The position numbers and the translations under genes are program-made. A DNA stretch of 64,000 nucleotides from Sipunculus nudus (Eukaryota > Annelida > Sipuncula > Golfingiida > Sipunculidae), in contig CM049307.1 of the NCBI GenBank assembly GCA_026874595.1, positions 72,640,643-72,704,642 on the forward strand, in the 5' to 3' direction. This document shows, in pieces, positions 10,352 to 23,632 of the stretch. The notes under the pieces were generated by a model. That model searched no databases. It saw nothing but the letters and a program-made list of their open reading frames with translations, and was not told the origin of the DNA. Every line of letters begins with the position of its first letter. Within the stretch, counting starts at the first letter, position 1.

Positions 10352-11588
10352 CAGTACTCAGTTCAGTGTCACATGCCAAATTGAATGGAGAAGTGATGAG
10401 ACCAGATCCTGCAAGCTCTGATTACTCAGTGCTTGGCATGCTTGAGTGAGCACTGTCACTTGTCTGAGTACTTCCTTGGGTACTGCTACTCAAGATGCAT
10501 CAGTGAACAAGATGTCTGTATGTTTATGCTTGATTTCTGTGTTACTCCAGTTTTTGATTATACCTTGTAAACTGTTTGTTTACAGTGTTTGTTGTTGGAC
10601 TTGGGGGTGAACATTCTTGGGTTTCTGAGTACTTGATGACCCCCATGCATGAGTGAACATGGTCACTGTTTGTTCACACTGGACAGTTGTTTGACTCTGG
10701 TTTGTAAACAATCCAAGTAAATTGTTTATTTGCAAGATTTATTATGTGAATAATTGTTGGAGCCACTGGGTACTTGTTACTCATCAGGTGTCAGTGATGA
10801 TGGATATTGTTTTTCTGTCCTCGTAAGTGATGTGTTGTAAATTGTTTATTTTTCTAATTTTAATGTTGATACTTGTTTGAGTACTTGTTTTGGCCTGTGA
10901 GTACTTGTTACTCATCATGAGTCACTGACCATGTCCCCTTTTTGTATGTATGATGGCTGTTCTATTACTGTCAATGATTATTAATTGTAAAATGTTGATT
11001 TACAGGTTTTATTGTGGATACTTGTTTGAGTTCTTGTTTGGACCCCTGAGTACTTGCTACTCATTATGCATCAGGGATCATTGTTCATGTTTTGTGGCTG
11101 CTTTATTCTAGTGAGTAATAATGTGTTGTAAATTGTTTATTGACAAGATTTTTTGCTTGTAGCTTGTGTGAGTACTTGTTTTGGTGATGAGTACCTGTTA
11201 ACCATGCATTATTGTAAATGGTCATTTCACCCTTCCATTTTTTTATATGGTTTGATTTAAAATTTCCCCAGAATGTCATATTATCTGACATACAAAGCAT
11301 CTGAAAGCTGAAGAAGGTATGAAAGGGCCTGCCAGTTGATACATGTGAGAGGGTTGAAAGAATAAAGGTCCATTTCATGTTTTGTGTATTGAAAATGTGC
11401 ATTGAATATAGAGAATGTGAAATGATGGGGGGAAAAGTGGAAAAGATCTTGTTTTGACTTTTAAGAGGGAAGGTGATTGTGAAAGCAACAATTGGATCTG
11501 GAAGAAGTGCTGGCTCTGACAAGAGCCTTTGTCTTGTGAGACTGCAGGTCCTTGCCTGTCATCAAGGCAAGAGACCTGAAGGATGACT

Positions 11589-12011
11589 TCAGAAGTGAGT
11601 CATGTCATTGGTGCCTGCTATTTCTCGCATGAGGAATTGTATTTCATCCAGCTCATCAGCAAAGCGACAGGTGTAGTCGTAGAGGGTAGAGCGGAAGCCT
11701 TCCAAGGTGGCCAGCTTGAGCTGGAGGTGGTAACGGTGTGTCTTGGTTTGGGTTGCAACTGCACGCTGGTATCGCACCATTGTGGCATTGAAGATGTTGT
11801 TGGTGTGCAGCAGCTGCTTGCAGGCAAACTGGAACCTGCTGTGGGTGGCATCAAACTGCTTCTGCAGGGCAACCACATCCAAACAGAGTTGAGTATCCAT
11901 GATAACAAAGCGGTGTAGGCAGTTAACTGGTTTCACCTCAAAGGTTGAAAGAGATTTGATCAGTTTACCATCATGCTTCCCTTTTATAATAAAACTCAGC
12001 AGTGCTGCCAT
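11589..12011 (-). CDS. ORF-A copy 7
   Basis: Intact, commonest protein version. Stem-loop at 11512-11527. Confidence 0.55.
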   Translation of the reverse strand: MAALLSFIIKGKHDGKLIKSLSTFEVKPVNCLHRFVIMDTQLCLDVVALQKQFDATHSRFQFACKQLLHTNNIFNATMVRYQRAVATQTKTHRYHLQLKLATLEGFRSTLYDYTCRFADELDEIQFLMREIAGTNDMTHF

Positions 12012-13248
12012 CAGTACTCAGTTCAGTGTCACATGCCAAATTGAATGGAGAAGTGATGAGACCAGATCCTGCAAGCTCTGATTACTCAGTGCTTGGCATG
12101 CTTGAGTGAGCACTGTCACTTGTCTGAGTACTTCCTTGGGTACTGCTACTCAACATGCATCAGTGAACAAGATGTCTGTATGTTTATGCCTGATTTCTGT
12201 TTTACTCCAGTTTGTGATTATACCTTGTAAACTGTTTGTTTACAGTGTTTGTTGTTGGACTTGGGGGTGAACATTCTTTGGTTTCTGAGTACTTGATGAC
12301 CCTCATGCATCAGTGAACACGGTCACTGTTTGTTCACACTGGACAGTTGTTTGACTCTGGTTAGTAAAAAATCCAAGTAAATTGTTTATTTGCAAGATTT
12401 ATTATGTGAATAATTGTTGGAGCCACTGGGTACTTGTTACTCATCAGGTGTCAGTGATGATGGATATTGTTTTTCTGTCCTCGTAAGTGATGTGTTGTAA
12501 ATTGTTTATTTTTCTAATTTTAATGTTGATACTTGTTTGAGTACTTGTTTTGGCCTGTGAGTACTTGTTACTCATCATGAGTCACTGACCATGTCCCCTT
12601 TTTGTATGTATGATGGCTGTTCTATTACTGTCAATGATTATTAATTGTAAAATGTTGATTTACAGGTTTTATTGTGGATACTTGTTTGAGTTCTTGTTTG
12701 GACCCCTGAGTACTTGCTACTCATTATGCATCAGGGATCATTGTTCATGTTTTGTGGCTGCTTTATTCTAGTGAGTAATAATGTGTTGTAAATTGTTTAT
12801 TGACAAGATTTTTTGCTTGTAGCTTGTGTGAGTACTTGTTTTGGTGATGAGTACTTGTTAACCATGCATTATTGTAAATGGTCATTTCACCCTTCCATTT
12901 GTTTATATGGTTTGATTCAAAATTTCCCCAGAATGTCATATTATCTGACATACAAGGCATCTGAAAGCTGAAGAAGGTATGAAAGGGCCTGCCAGTTGAT
13001 ACATGTGAGAGGGTTGAAAGAATAAAGGTCCATTTCATGTTTTGTGTTCTGAAAATGTGCATTGAATATAGAGAATGTGAATTGATGGGGGGAAAAGTGG
13101 AAAAGATCTTGTTTTGACTTTTAAGAGGGAAGGTGATTGTGAAAGCAACAATTGGATCTGGAAGAAGTGCTGGCTCTGACAAGAGCCTTTGTCTTGTGAG
13201 ACTGCAGGTCCTTGCCTGTCATCAAGGCAAGAGACCTGAAGGATGACT

Positions 13249-13671
13249 TCAGAAGTGAGTCATGTCATTGGTGCCTGCTATTTCTCGCATGAGGAATTGT
13301 ATTTCATCCAGCTCATGAGCAAAGCGACAGGTGTAGTCGTAGAGGGTAGAGCGGAAGCCTTCCAAGGTGGCCAGCTTGAGCTGGAGGTGGTAACGGTGTG
13401 TCTTGGTTTGGGTTGCAACTGCACGCTGGTATCGCACCATTGTGGCATTGAAGATGTTGTTGGTGTGCAGCAGCTGCTTGCAGGCAAACTGGAACCTGCT
13501 GTGGGTGGCATCAAACTGCTTCTGCAGGGCAACCACATCCAAACAGAGTTGAGTATCCATGATAACAAAGCGGTGTAGGCAGTTAACTGGTTTCACCTCA
13601 AAGGTTGAAAGAGATTTAATCAGTTTACCATCATGCTTCCCTTTTATAATAAAACTCAGCAGTGCTGCCAT
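13249..13671 (-). CDS. ORF-A copy 8
   Basis: Intact 140 codons; variant D119H. The base just before the start codon matches copy 2 (tctgtactc form), 9960 bp away. Stem-loop at 13172-13187. Confidence 0.55.
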   Translation of the reverse strand: MAALLSFIIKGKHDGKLIKSLSTFEVKPVNCLHRFVIMDTQLCLDVVALQKQFDATHSRFQFACKQLLHTNNIFNATMVRYQRAVATQTKTHRYHLQLKLATLEGFRSTLYDYTCRFAHELDEIQFLMREIAGTNDMTHF

Positions 13672-14908
13672 CTGTACTCAGTTCAGTGTCACATGCCAAA
13701 TTGAATGGAGAAGTGATGAGACCAGATCCTGCAAGCTCTGATTACTCAGTGCTTGGCATGCTTGAGTGAGCACTGTCACTTGTCTGAGTACTTCCTTGGG
13801 TACTGCTACTCAAGATGCATCAGTGAACAAGATGTCTGTATGTTTATGCTTGATTTCTGTGTTACTCCAGTTTGTGATTATACCTTGTAAACTGTTTGTT
13901 TACAGTGTTTGTTGTTGGACTTGGGGGTGAACATTTTTGGGTTTCTGAGTACTTGATGACCCCCATGCATGAGTGAACATGGTCACTGTTTGTTCACACT
14001 GGACAGTTGTTTGACTCTGGTTTGTAAACAATCCAAGTAAATTGTTTATTTGCAAGATTTATTATGTGAATAATTGTTGGAGCCACTGGGTACTTGTTAC
14101 TCATCAGGTGTCAGTGATGATGGATATTGTTTTTCAGTCCTCGTAAGTGATGTGTTGTAAATTGTTTATTTTTCTAATTTTAATGTTGATACTTGTTTGA
14201 GTACTTGTTTTGGCCTGTGAGTACTTGTTACTCATCATGAGTCACTGACCATGTCCCCTTTTTGTATGTATGATGGCTGTTCTATTACTGTCAATGATTA
14301 TTAATTGTAAAATGTTGATTTACAGGTTTTATTGTGGATACTTGTTCGAGTTCTTGTTTGGACCCCTGAGTACTTGCTACTCATTATGCATCAGGGATCA
14401 TTGTTCATGTTTTGTGGCTGCTTTATTCTAGTGAGAAATAATGTGTTGTAAATTGTTTATTGACAAGATTTTATGCTTGTAGCTTGTGTGAGTACTTGTT
14501 TTGGTGATGAGTACTTGTTAACCATGCATTATTGTAAATGGTCATTTCACCCTTCCATTTGTTTATATGGTTTGATTCAAAATTTCCCCAGAATGTCATA
14601 TTATCTGACATACAAGGCATCTGAAAGCTGAAGAAGGTATGAAAGGGCCTGCCAGTTGATACATGTGAGAGGGTTGAAAGAATAAAGGTCCATTTCATGT
14701 TTTGTGTTCTGAAAATGTGCATTGAATATAGAGAATGTGAATTGATGGGGGGAAAAGTGGAAAAGATCTTGTTTTGACTTTTAAGAGGGAAGGTGATTGT
14801 GAAAGCAACAATTGGATCTGGAAGAAGTGCTGGCTCTGACAAGAGCCTTTGTCTTGTGAGACTGCAGGTCCTTGCCTGTCATCAAGGCAAGAGACCTGAA
14901 GGATGACT

Positions 14909-15331
14909 TCAGAAGTGAGTCATGTCATTGGTGCCTGCTATTTCTCGCATGAGGAATTGTATTTCATCCAGCTCATGAGCAAAGCGACAGGTGTAGTCGT
15001 AGAGGGTAGAGCGGAAGCCTTCCAAGGTGGCCAGCTTGAGCTGGAGGTGGTAACGGTGTGTCTTGGTTTGGGTTGCAACTGCACGCTGGTATCGCACCAT
15101 TGTGGCATTGAAGATGTTGTTGGTGTGCAGCAGCTGCTTGCAGGCAAACTGGAACCTGCTGTGGGTGGCATCAAACTGCTTCTGCAGGGCAACCACATCC
15201 AAACAGAGTTGAGTATCCATGATAACAAAGCGGTGTAGGCAGTTAACTGGTTTCACCTCAAAGGTTGAAAGAGATTTAATCAGTTTACCATCATGCTTCC
15301 CTTTTATAATAAAACTCAGCAGTGCTGCCAT
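14909..15331 (-). CDS. ORF-A copy 9
   Basis: Intact 140 codons; variant D119H, nearly identical to copy 8, implying a recent single-unit duplication. Stem-loop at 14832-14847. Confidence 0.55.
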   Translation of the reverse strand: MAALLSFIIKGKHDGKLIKSLSTFEVKPVNCLHRFVIMDTQLCLDVVALQKQFDATHSRFQFACKQLLHTNNIFNATMVRYQRAVATQTKTHRYHLQLKLATLEGFRSTLYDYTCRFAHELDEIQFLMREIAGTNDMTHF

Positions 15332-16568
15332 CTGTACTCAGTTCAGTGTCACATGCCAAATTGAATGGAGAAGTGATGAGACCAGATCCTGCAAGCTCTG
15401 ATTACTCAGTGCTTGGCATGCTTGAGTGAGCACTGTCACTTGTCTGAGTACTTCCTTGGGTACTGCTACTCAAGATGCATCAGTGAACAAGATGTCTGTA
15501 TGTTTATGCTTGATTTCTGTGTTACTCCAGTTTGTGATTATACCTTGTAAACTGTTTGTTTACAGTGTTTGTTGTTGGACTTGGGGGTGAACATTTTTGG
15601 GTTTCTGAGTACTTGATGACCCCCATGCATGAGTGAACATGGTCACTGTTTGTTCACACTGGACAGTTGTTTGACTCTGGTTTGTAAACAATCCAAGTAA
15701 ATTGTTTATTTGCAAGATTTATTATGTGAATAATTGTTGGAGCCACTGGGTACTTGTTACTCATCAGGTGTCAGTGATGATGGATATTGTTTTTCAGTCC
15801 TCGTAAGTGATGTGTTGTAAATTGTTTATTTTTCTAATTTTAATGTTGATACTTGTTTGAGTACTTGTTTTGGCCTGTGAGTACTTGTTACTCATCATGA
15901 GTCACTGACCATGTCCCCTTTTTGTATGTATGATGGCTGTTCTATTACTGTCAATGATTATTAATTGTAAAATGTTGATTTACAGGTTTTATTGTGGATA
16001 CTTGTTCGAGTTCTTGTTTGGACCCCTGAGTACTTGCTACTCATTATGCATCAGGGATCATTGTTCATGTTTTGTGGCTGCTTTATTCTAGTGAGAAATA
16101 ATGTGTTGTAAATTGTTTATTGACAAGATTTTATGCTTGTAGCTTGTGTGAGTACTTGTTTTGGTGATGAGTACCTGTTAACCATGCATTATTGTAAATG
16201 GTCATTTCACCCTTCCATTTTTTTATATGGTTTGATTTAAAATTTCCCCAGAATGTCATATTATCTGACATACAAGGCATCTGAAAGCTGAAGAAGGTAT
16301 GAAAGGGCCTGCCAGTTGATACATGTGAGAGGGTTGAAAGAATAAAGGTCCATTTCATGTTTTGTGTATTGAAAATGTGCATTGAATATAGAGAATGTGA
16401 AATGATGGGGGGAAAAGTGGAAAAGATCTTGTTTTGACTTTTAAGAGGGAAGGTGATTGTGAAAGCAACAATTGGATCTGGAAGAAGTGCTGGCTCTGAC
16501 AAGAGCCTTTGTCTTGTGAGACTGCAGGTCCTTGCCTGTCATCAAGGCAAGAGACCTGAAGGATGACT

Positions 16569-16991
16569 TCAGAAGTGAGTCATGTCATTGGTGCCTGCTA
16601 TTTCTCGCATGAGGAATTGTATTTCATCCAGCTCATCAGCAAAGCGACAGGTGTAGTCGTAGAGGGTAGAGCGGAAGCCTTCCAAGGTGGCCAGCTTGAG
16701 CTGGAGGTGGTAACGGTGTGTCTTGGTTTGGGTTGCAACTGCACGCTGGTATCGCACCATTGTGGCATTGAAGATGTTGTTGGTGTGCAGCAGCTGCTTG
16801 CAGGCAAACTGGAACCTGCTGTGGGTGGCATCAAACTGCTTCTGCAGGGCAACCACATCCAAACAGAGTTGAGTATCCATGATAACAAAGCGGTGTAGGC
16901 AGTTAACTGGTTTCACCTCAAAGGTTGAAAGAGATTTGATCAGTTTACCATCATGCTTCCCTTTTATAATAAAACTCAGCAGTGCTGCCAT
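16569..16991 (-). CDS. ORF-A copy 10
   Basis: Intact, commonest protein version. Stem-loop at 16492-16507. Confidence 0.55.
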   Translation of the reverse strand: MAALLSFIIKGKHDGKLIKSLSTFEVKPVNCLHRFVIMDTQLCLDVVALQKQFDATHSRFQFACKQLLHTNNIFNATMVRYQRAVATQTKTHRYHLQLKLATLEGFRSTLYDYTCRFADELDEIQFLMREIAGTNDMTHF

Positions 16992-18228
16992 CAGTACTCA
17001 GTTCAGTGTCACATGCCAAATTGAATGGAGAAGTGATGAGACCAGATCCTGCAAGCTCTGATTACTCAGTGCTTGGCATGCTTGAGTGAGCACTGTCACT
17101 TGTCTGAGTACTTCCTTGGGTACTGCTACTCAAGATGCATCAGTGAACAAGATGTCTGTATGTTTATTCCTGATTTCTGTTTTACTCCAGTTTGTGATTA
17201 TACCTTGTAAACTGTTTGTTTACAGTGTTTGTTGCTGGATTTGGGGGTGAACATTCTTTGGTTTCTGAGTACTTGATGACCCTCATGCATGAGTGAACAC
17301 GGTCACTGTTTGTTCACACTGGACAGTTGTTTGACTCTGGTTAGTAAACAATCCAAGTAAATTGTTTATTTGCAAGATTTATTATGTGAATAATTGTTGG
17401 AGCCACTGGGTACTTGTTACTCATCAGGTGTCAGTGATGATGGATATTGTTTTTCTGTCCTTGTAAGTGATGTGTTGTAAATTGTTTATTTTTCTAATTT
17501 TAATGTTGATACTTGTTTGAGTACTTGTTTTGGCCTGTGAGTACTTGCTACTCATCATGAGTCACTGACCATGTCCCCTTTTTGTGTGTATGATGGCTGT
17601 TCTATTACTGTTAATGATTATTAATTGTAAAATGTTTATTTACAGGTTTTATTGTGGATACTTGTTTGAGTTCTTGTTTGGACCCCTGAGTACTTGCTAC
17701 TCATTATGCATCAGGGATCATTGTTCATGTTTTGTGGCTGCTTTATTCTAGTGAGTAATAATGTGTTGTAAATTGTTTATTGACAAGATTTTTTGCTTGT
17801 AGCTTGTGTGAGTACTTGTTTTGGTGATGAGTACTTGTTAACCATGCATTATTGTAAATGGTCATTTCACCCTTCCATTTGTTTATATGGTTTGATTTAA
17901 AATTTCCCCAGAATGTCATATTATCTGACATACAAGGCATCTGAAAGCTGAAGAAGGTATGAAAGGGCCTGCCAGTTGATACATGTGAGAGGGTTGAAAG
18001 AATAAAGGTCCATTTCATGTTTTGTGTACTGAAAATGTGCATTGAATATAGAGAATGTGAATTGATGGGGGGAAAAGTGGAAAAGATCTTGTTTTGACTT
18101 TTAAGAGGGAAGGTGATTGTGAAAGCAACAATTGGATCTGGAAGAAGTGCTGGCTCCGACAAGAGCCTTTGTCTTGTGAGACTGCAAGTCCTTGCCTGTC
18201 ATCAAGGCAAGAGACCTGAAGGATGACT

Positions 18229-18651
18229 TCAGAAGTGAGTCATGTCATTGGTGCCTGCTATTTCTCGCATGAGGAATTGTATTTCATCCAGCTCATCAGC
18301 AAAGCGACAGGTGTAGTCGTAGAGGGTAGAGCGGAAGCCTTCCAAGGTGGCCAGCTTGAGCTGGAGGTGGTAACGGTGTGTCTTGGTTTGGGTTGCAACT
18401 GCACGCTGGTATCGCACCATTGTGGCATTGAAGATGTTGTTGGTGTGCAGCAGCTGCTTGCAGGCAAACTGGAACCTGCTGTGGGTGGCATCAAACTGCT
18501 TCTGCAGGGCAACCACATCCAAACAGAGTTGAGTATCCATGATAACAAAGCGGTGTAGGCAGTTAACTGGTTTCACCTCAAAGGTTGAAAGAGATTTGAT
18601 CAGTTTACCATCATGCTTCCCTTTTATAATAAAACTCAGCAGTGCTGCCAT
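18229..18651 (-). CDS. ORF-A copy 11
   Basis: Intact, commonest protein version. The stem-loop at 18152-18167 carries one transition that leaves a U-G wobble, so the stem can still form. Confidence 0.55.
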   Translation of the reverse strand: MAALLSFIIKGKHDGKLIKSLSTFEVKPVNCLHRFVIMDTQLCLDVVALQKQFDATHSRFQFACKQLLHTNNIFNATMVRYQRAVATQTKTHRYHLQLKLATLEGFRSTLYDYTCRFADELDEIQFLMREIAGTNDMTHF

Positions 18652-19888
18652 CAGTACTCAGTTCAGTGTCACATGCCAAATTGAATGGAGAAGTGATGAG
18701 ACCAGATCCTGCAAGCTCTGATTACTCAGTGCTTGGCATGCTTGAGTGAGCACTGTCACTTGTCTGAGTACTTCCTTGGGTACTGCTACTCAAGATGCAT
18801 CAGTGAACAAGATGTCTGTATGTTTATGCTTGATTTCTGTGTTACTCCAGTTTTTGATTATACCTTGTAAACTGTTTGTTTACAGTGTTTGTTGTTGGAC
18901 TTGGGGGTGAACATTCTTGGGTTTCTGAGTACTTGATGACCCCCATGCATGAGTGAACATGGTCACTGTTTGTTCACACTGGACAGTTGTTTGACTCTGG
19001 TTTGTAAACAATCCAAGTAAATTGTTTATTTGCAAAATTTATTTTATGAATAATTATTGGAGCCGCTGGGTACTTGTTACTCATCAGGTGTCAGTGATGA
19101 TGGATATTGTTTTTCTGTTGTCGTAAGTGGTGTGTTGTAAATTGTTTATTTTTCCAATTTTAATGTTGACACTTGTTTGAGTACTTGTTTTGGCCTGTGA
19201 GTACTTGTTACTCATCATGAGTCACTGACCATGTCCCCTTTTTGTGTGTATGATGGCTGTTCTATTACTGTTAATGATTATTAATTGTAAAATGTTTATT
19301 TACAGGTTTTATTGTGGATACTTGTTTGAGTTCTTGTTTGGACCCCTGAGTACTTGCTACTCATTATGCATCAGGGATCATTGTTCATGTTTTGTGGCTG
19401 CTTTATTCTAGTGAGTAATAATGTGTTGTTAATTGTTTATTGACAAGATTTTTTGCTTGTAGCTTGTGTGAGTACTTGTTTTGGTGATGAGTACTTGTTA
19501 ACCATGCATTATTATAAATGGTCATTTCACCCTTCCATTTTTTTATATGGTTTGATTTAAAATTTCCCCAGAATGTCATATCATCTGACATACAAGGCAT
19601 CTGAAAGCTGAAGAAGGTATGAAAGGGCCTGCCAGTTGATACATGTGAGAGGGTTGAAAGAATAAAGGTCCATTTCATGTTTTGTGGACTGAAAATGTGC
19701 ATTGAATATAGAGAATGTGAATTGATGGGGGGAAAAGTGGAAAAGATCTTGTTTTGACTTTTAAGAGGGAAGGTGATTGTGAAAGCAACAATTGGATCTG
19801 GAAGAAGTGCTGGCTCTGACAAGAGCCTTTGTCTTGTGAGACTGCAGGTCCTTGCCTGTCATCAAGGCAAGAGACCTGAAGGATGACT

Positions 19889-20311
19889 TCAGAAGTGAGT
19901 CATGTCATTGGTGCCTGCTATTTCTCGCATGAGGAATTGTATTTCATCCAGCTCATCAGCAAAGCGACAGGTGTAGTCGTAGAGGGTAGTGCTGAAGCCT
20001 TCCAAGGTGGCCAGCTTGAGCTGGAGGTGGTAACGGTGTGTCTTGGTTTGGGTTGCAACTGCACGCTGGTATCGCACCATAGTGGCATTGAAGATGTTGT
20101 TGGTGTGCAGCAGCTGCTTGCAGGCAAACTGGAACCTGCTGTGGGTGGCATCAAACTGCTTCTGCAGGGCAACCACATCCAAACAGAGTTGAGTATCCAT
20201 GATAACAAAGCGGTGTAGGCAGTTTACTGGTTTCACCTCAAAGGTTGAAAGAGATTTGATCAGTTTACCATCATGCTTCCCTTTTATAATAAAACTCAGC
20301 AGTGCTGCCAT
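19889..20311 (-). CDS. ORF-A copy 12 (S-type of the 3-unit repeat)
   Basis: Intact 140 codons; paired change R107S and S108T, shared with copies 15 and 18 at about 4980-bp spacing. Stem-loop at 19812-19827. Confidence 0.55.
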   Translation of the reverse strand: MAALLSFIIKGKHDGKLIKSLSTFEVKPVNCLHRFVIMDTQLCLDVVALQKQFDATHSRFQFACKQLLHTNNIFNATMVRYQRAVATQTKTHRYHLQLKLATLEGFSTTLYDYTCRFADELDEIQFLMREIAGTNDMTHF

Positions 20312-21549
20312 CAGTACTCAGTTCAGTGTCACATGCCAAATTGAATGGAGAAGTGATGAGACCAGATGCTGCAAGCTCTGATTACTCAGTGCTTGGCATG
20401 CTTGAGTGAGCACTGTCACTTGTCTGAGTACTTCCTTGGGTACTGCTACTCAAGATGCATCAGTGAACAAGATGTCTGTATGTTTATGCCTGATTTCTGT
20501 TTTACTCCAGTTTGTGATTATACCTTGTAAACTGTTTGTTTACAGTGTTTGTTGCTGGACTTGGGGGTGAACATTCTTGGGTTTCTGAGTACTTGATGAC
20601 CCTCATGCATCAGTGAACACTGTCACTGTTTGTTCACACTGGACAGTTGTTTGACTCTGGTTAGTAAACAATCCAAGTAAATTGTTTATTTACAAGATTT
20701 ATTATGTGAATAATTGTTGGAGCTACTGGGTACTTGTTACTCATCAGGTGTCAGTGATGATGGATATTGTTTTTCTGTCCTCATAAGTGATGTGTTGTAA
20801 ATTGTTTTTTTTTACTAATTTTAATGTTGATACTTGTTTGAGTACTTGTTTTGGCCTGTGAGTACTTGCTACTCATCATGAGTCACTGACCATGTCCCCT
20901 TTTTGTGTGTATGATGGCTGTTCTATTACTGTCAATGATTATCAATTGTAAAATGTTTATTTACAGGTTTTATTGTGGATACTTGTTTGAGTTCTTGTTT
21001 GGACCCCTGAGTACTTGCTACTCATTATGCATCAGGGATCATTGTTCATGTTTTGTGGCTGCTTTATTCTAGTGAGTAATAATGTGTTGTAAATTGTTTA
21101 TTGACAAGATTTTTTGCTTGTAGCTTGTGTGAGTACTTGTTTTGGTGATGAGTACTTGTTAACCATGCATTATTGTAAATGGTCATTTCACCCTTCCATT
21201 TGTTTATATGTTATGATTTAAAATTTCCCCAGAATGCCATATTATCTGACATACAAGGCATCTGAAAGCTGAAGAAGGTATGAAAGGGCCTGCCAGTTGA
21301 TACATGTGAGAGGGTTGAAAGAATAAAGGTCCATTTCATGTTTTGTGTACTGAAAATGTGCATTGAATATAGAGAATGTGAATTGATGGGGGGAAAAGTG
21401 GAAAAGATCTTGTTTTGACTTTTAAGAGGGAAGGTGATTGTGAAAGCAACAATTGGATCTGGAAGAAGTGCTGGCTCTGACAAGAGCCTTTGTCTTGTGA
21501 GACTGCAAGTCCTTGCCTGTCATCAAGGCAAGAGACCTGAAGGATGACT

Positions 21550-21972
21550 TCAGAAGTGAGTCATGTCATTGGTGCCTGCTATTTCTCGCATGAGGAATTG
21601 TATTTCATCCAGCTCATCAGCAAAGCGACAGGTGTAGTCGTAGAGGGTAGAGCGGAAGCCTTCCAAGGTGGCCAGCTTGAGCTGGAGGTGGTAACGGTGT
21701 GTCTTGGTTTGGGTTGCAACTGCACGCTGGTATCGCACCATTGTGGCATTGAAGATGTTGTTGGTGTGCAGCAGCTGCTTGCAGGCAAACTGGAACCTGC
21801 TGTGGGTGGCATCAAACTGCTTCTGCAGGGCAACCACATCCAAACAGAGTTGAGTATCCATGATAACAAAGCGGTGTAGGCAGTTAACTGGTTTCACCTC
21901 AAAGGTTGAAAGAGATTTGATCAGTTTACCATCATGCTTCCCTTTTATAATAAAACTCAGCAGTGCTGCCAT
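21550..21972 (-). CDS. ORF-A copy 13
   Basis: Intact, commonest protein version; second member of the 3-unit repeat. Stem-loop at 21473-21488. Confidence 0.55.
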   Translation of the reverse strand: MAALLSFIIKGKHDGKLIKSLSTFEVKPVNCLHRFVIMDTQLCLDVVALQKQFDATHSRFQFACKQLLHTNNIFNATMVRYQRAVATQTKTHRYHLQLKLATLEGFRSTLYDYTCRFADELDEIQFLMREIAGTNDMTHF

Positions 21973-23209
21973 CAGTACTCAGTTCAGTGTCACATGCCAA
22001 ATTGAATGGAGAAGTGATGAGACCAGATCCTGCAAGCTCTGATTACTCAGTGCTTGGCATGCTTGAGTGAGCACTGTCACTTGTCTGAGTACTTCCTTGG
22101 GTACTGCTACTCAAGATGCATCAGTGAACAAGATGTCTGTATGTTTATGCCTGGTTTCTGTTTTATTCCAGTTTGTGATTATACCTTGTAAACTGTTTGT
22201 TTACAGTGTTTGTTGTTGGACTTGGGGGTGAACATTCTTGGGTTTCTGAGTACTTGATGACCCCCATGCATGAGTGAACATGGTCACTGTTTGTTCACAC
22301 TGGACAGTTGTTTGACTCTGGTTTGTAAACAATCCAAGTAAATTGTTTATTTGCAAAATTTATTATGTGAATAATTGTTGGAGCTACTGGGTACTTGTTA
22401 CTCATCAGGTGTCAGTGATGATGGATATTGTTTTTCTGTCGTCGTAAGTGGTGTGTTGTAAATTGTTTATTTTTCCAATTTTAATGTTGACACTTGTTTG
22501 AGTACTTGTTTTGGCCTGTGAGTACTTGTTACTCATCATGAGTCACTGACCATGTCCCCTTTTTGTGTGTATGATGGCTGTTCTATTACTGTTAATGATT
22601 ATTAATTGTAAAATGTTTATTTACAGGTTTTATTGTGGATACTTGTTTGAGTTCTTGTTTGGACCCCTGAGTACTTGCTACTCATTATGCATCAGGGATC
22701 ATTGTTCATGTTTTGTGGCTGCTTTATTCTAGTGAGTAATAATGTGTTGTAAATTGTTTATTGACAAGATTTTTTGTGTGTTGCTTGTGTGAGTACTTGT
22801 TTTGGTGATGAGTACTTGTTAACCATGCATTATTGTAAATGGTCATTTCACCCTTCCATTTTTTTATATGGTTTGATTTAAAATTTCCCCAGAATGTCAT
22901 ATTATCTGACATACAAGGCATCTGAAAGCTGAAGAAGGTATGAAAGGGCCTGCCAGTTGATACATGTGAGAGGGTTGAAAGAATAAAGGTCCATTTCATA
23001 TTTTGTGTATTGAAAATGTGCATTGAATATAGAGAATGTGAATTGATGGGGGGAAAAGTGGAAAAGATCTTGTTTTGACTTTTAAGAGAGAAGGTGATTG
23101 TGAAAGCAACAATTGGATCTGGAAGAAGTGCTGGCTCTGACAAGAGCCTTTGTCTTGTGAGACTGCAGGTCCTTGCCTGTCATCAAGGCAAGAGACCTGA
23201 AGGATGACT

Positions 23210-23632
23210 TCAGAAGTGAGTCATGTCATTGGTGCCTGCTATTTCTCGCATGAGGAATTGTATTTCATCCAGCTCATCAGCAAAGCGACAGGTGTAGTCG
23301 TAGAGTGTAGAGCGGAAGCCTTCCAAGGTGGCCAGCTTGAGCTGGAGGTGGTAACGGTGTGTCTTGGTTTGGGTTGCAACTGCACGCTGGTATCGCACCA
23401 TTGTGGCATTGAAGATGTTGTTGGTGTGCAGCAGCTGCTTGCAGGCAAACTGGAACCTGCTGTGGGTGGCATCAAACTGCTTCTGCAGGGCAACCACATC
23501 CAAACAGAGTTGAGTATCCATGATAACAAAGCGGTGTAGGCAGTTTACTGGTTTCACCCCAAAGGTTGAAAGAGATTTGATCAGTTTACCATCATGCTTC
23601 CCTTTTATAATAAAACTCAGCAGTGCTGCCAT
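23210..23632 (-). CDS. ORF-A copy 14 (G-type of the 3-unit repeat)
   Basis: Intact 140 codons; variant E25G, shared with copy 17. Stem-loop at 23133-23148. Confidence 0.55.
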   Translation of the reverse strand: MAALLSFIIKGKHDGKLIKSLSTFGVKPVNCLHRFVIMDTQLCLDVVALQKQFDATHSRFQFACKQLLHTNNIFNATMVRYQRAVATQTKTHRYHLQLKLATLEGFRSTLYDYTCRFADELDEIQFLMREIAGTNDMTHF

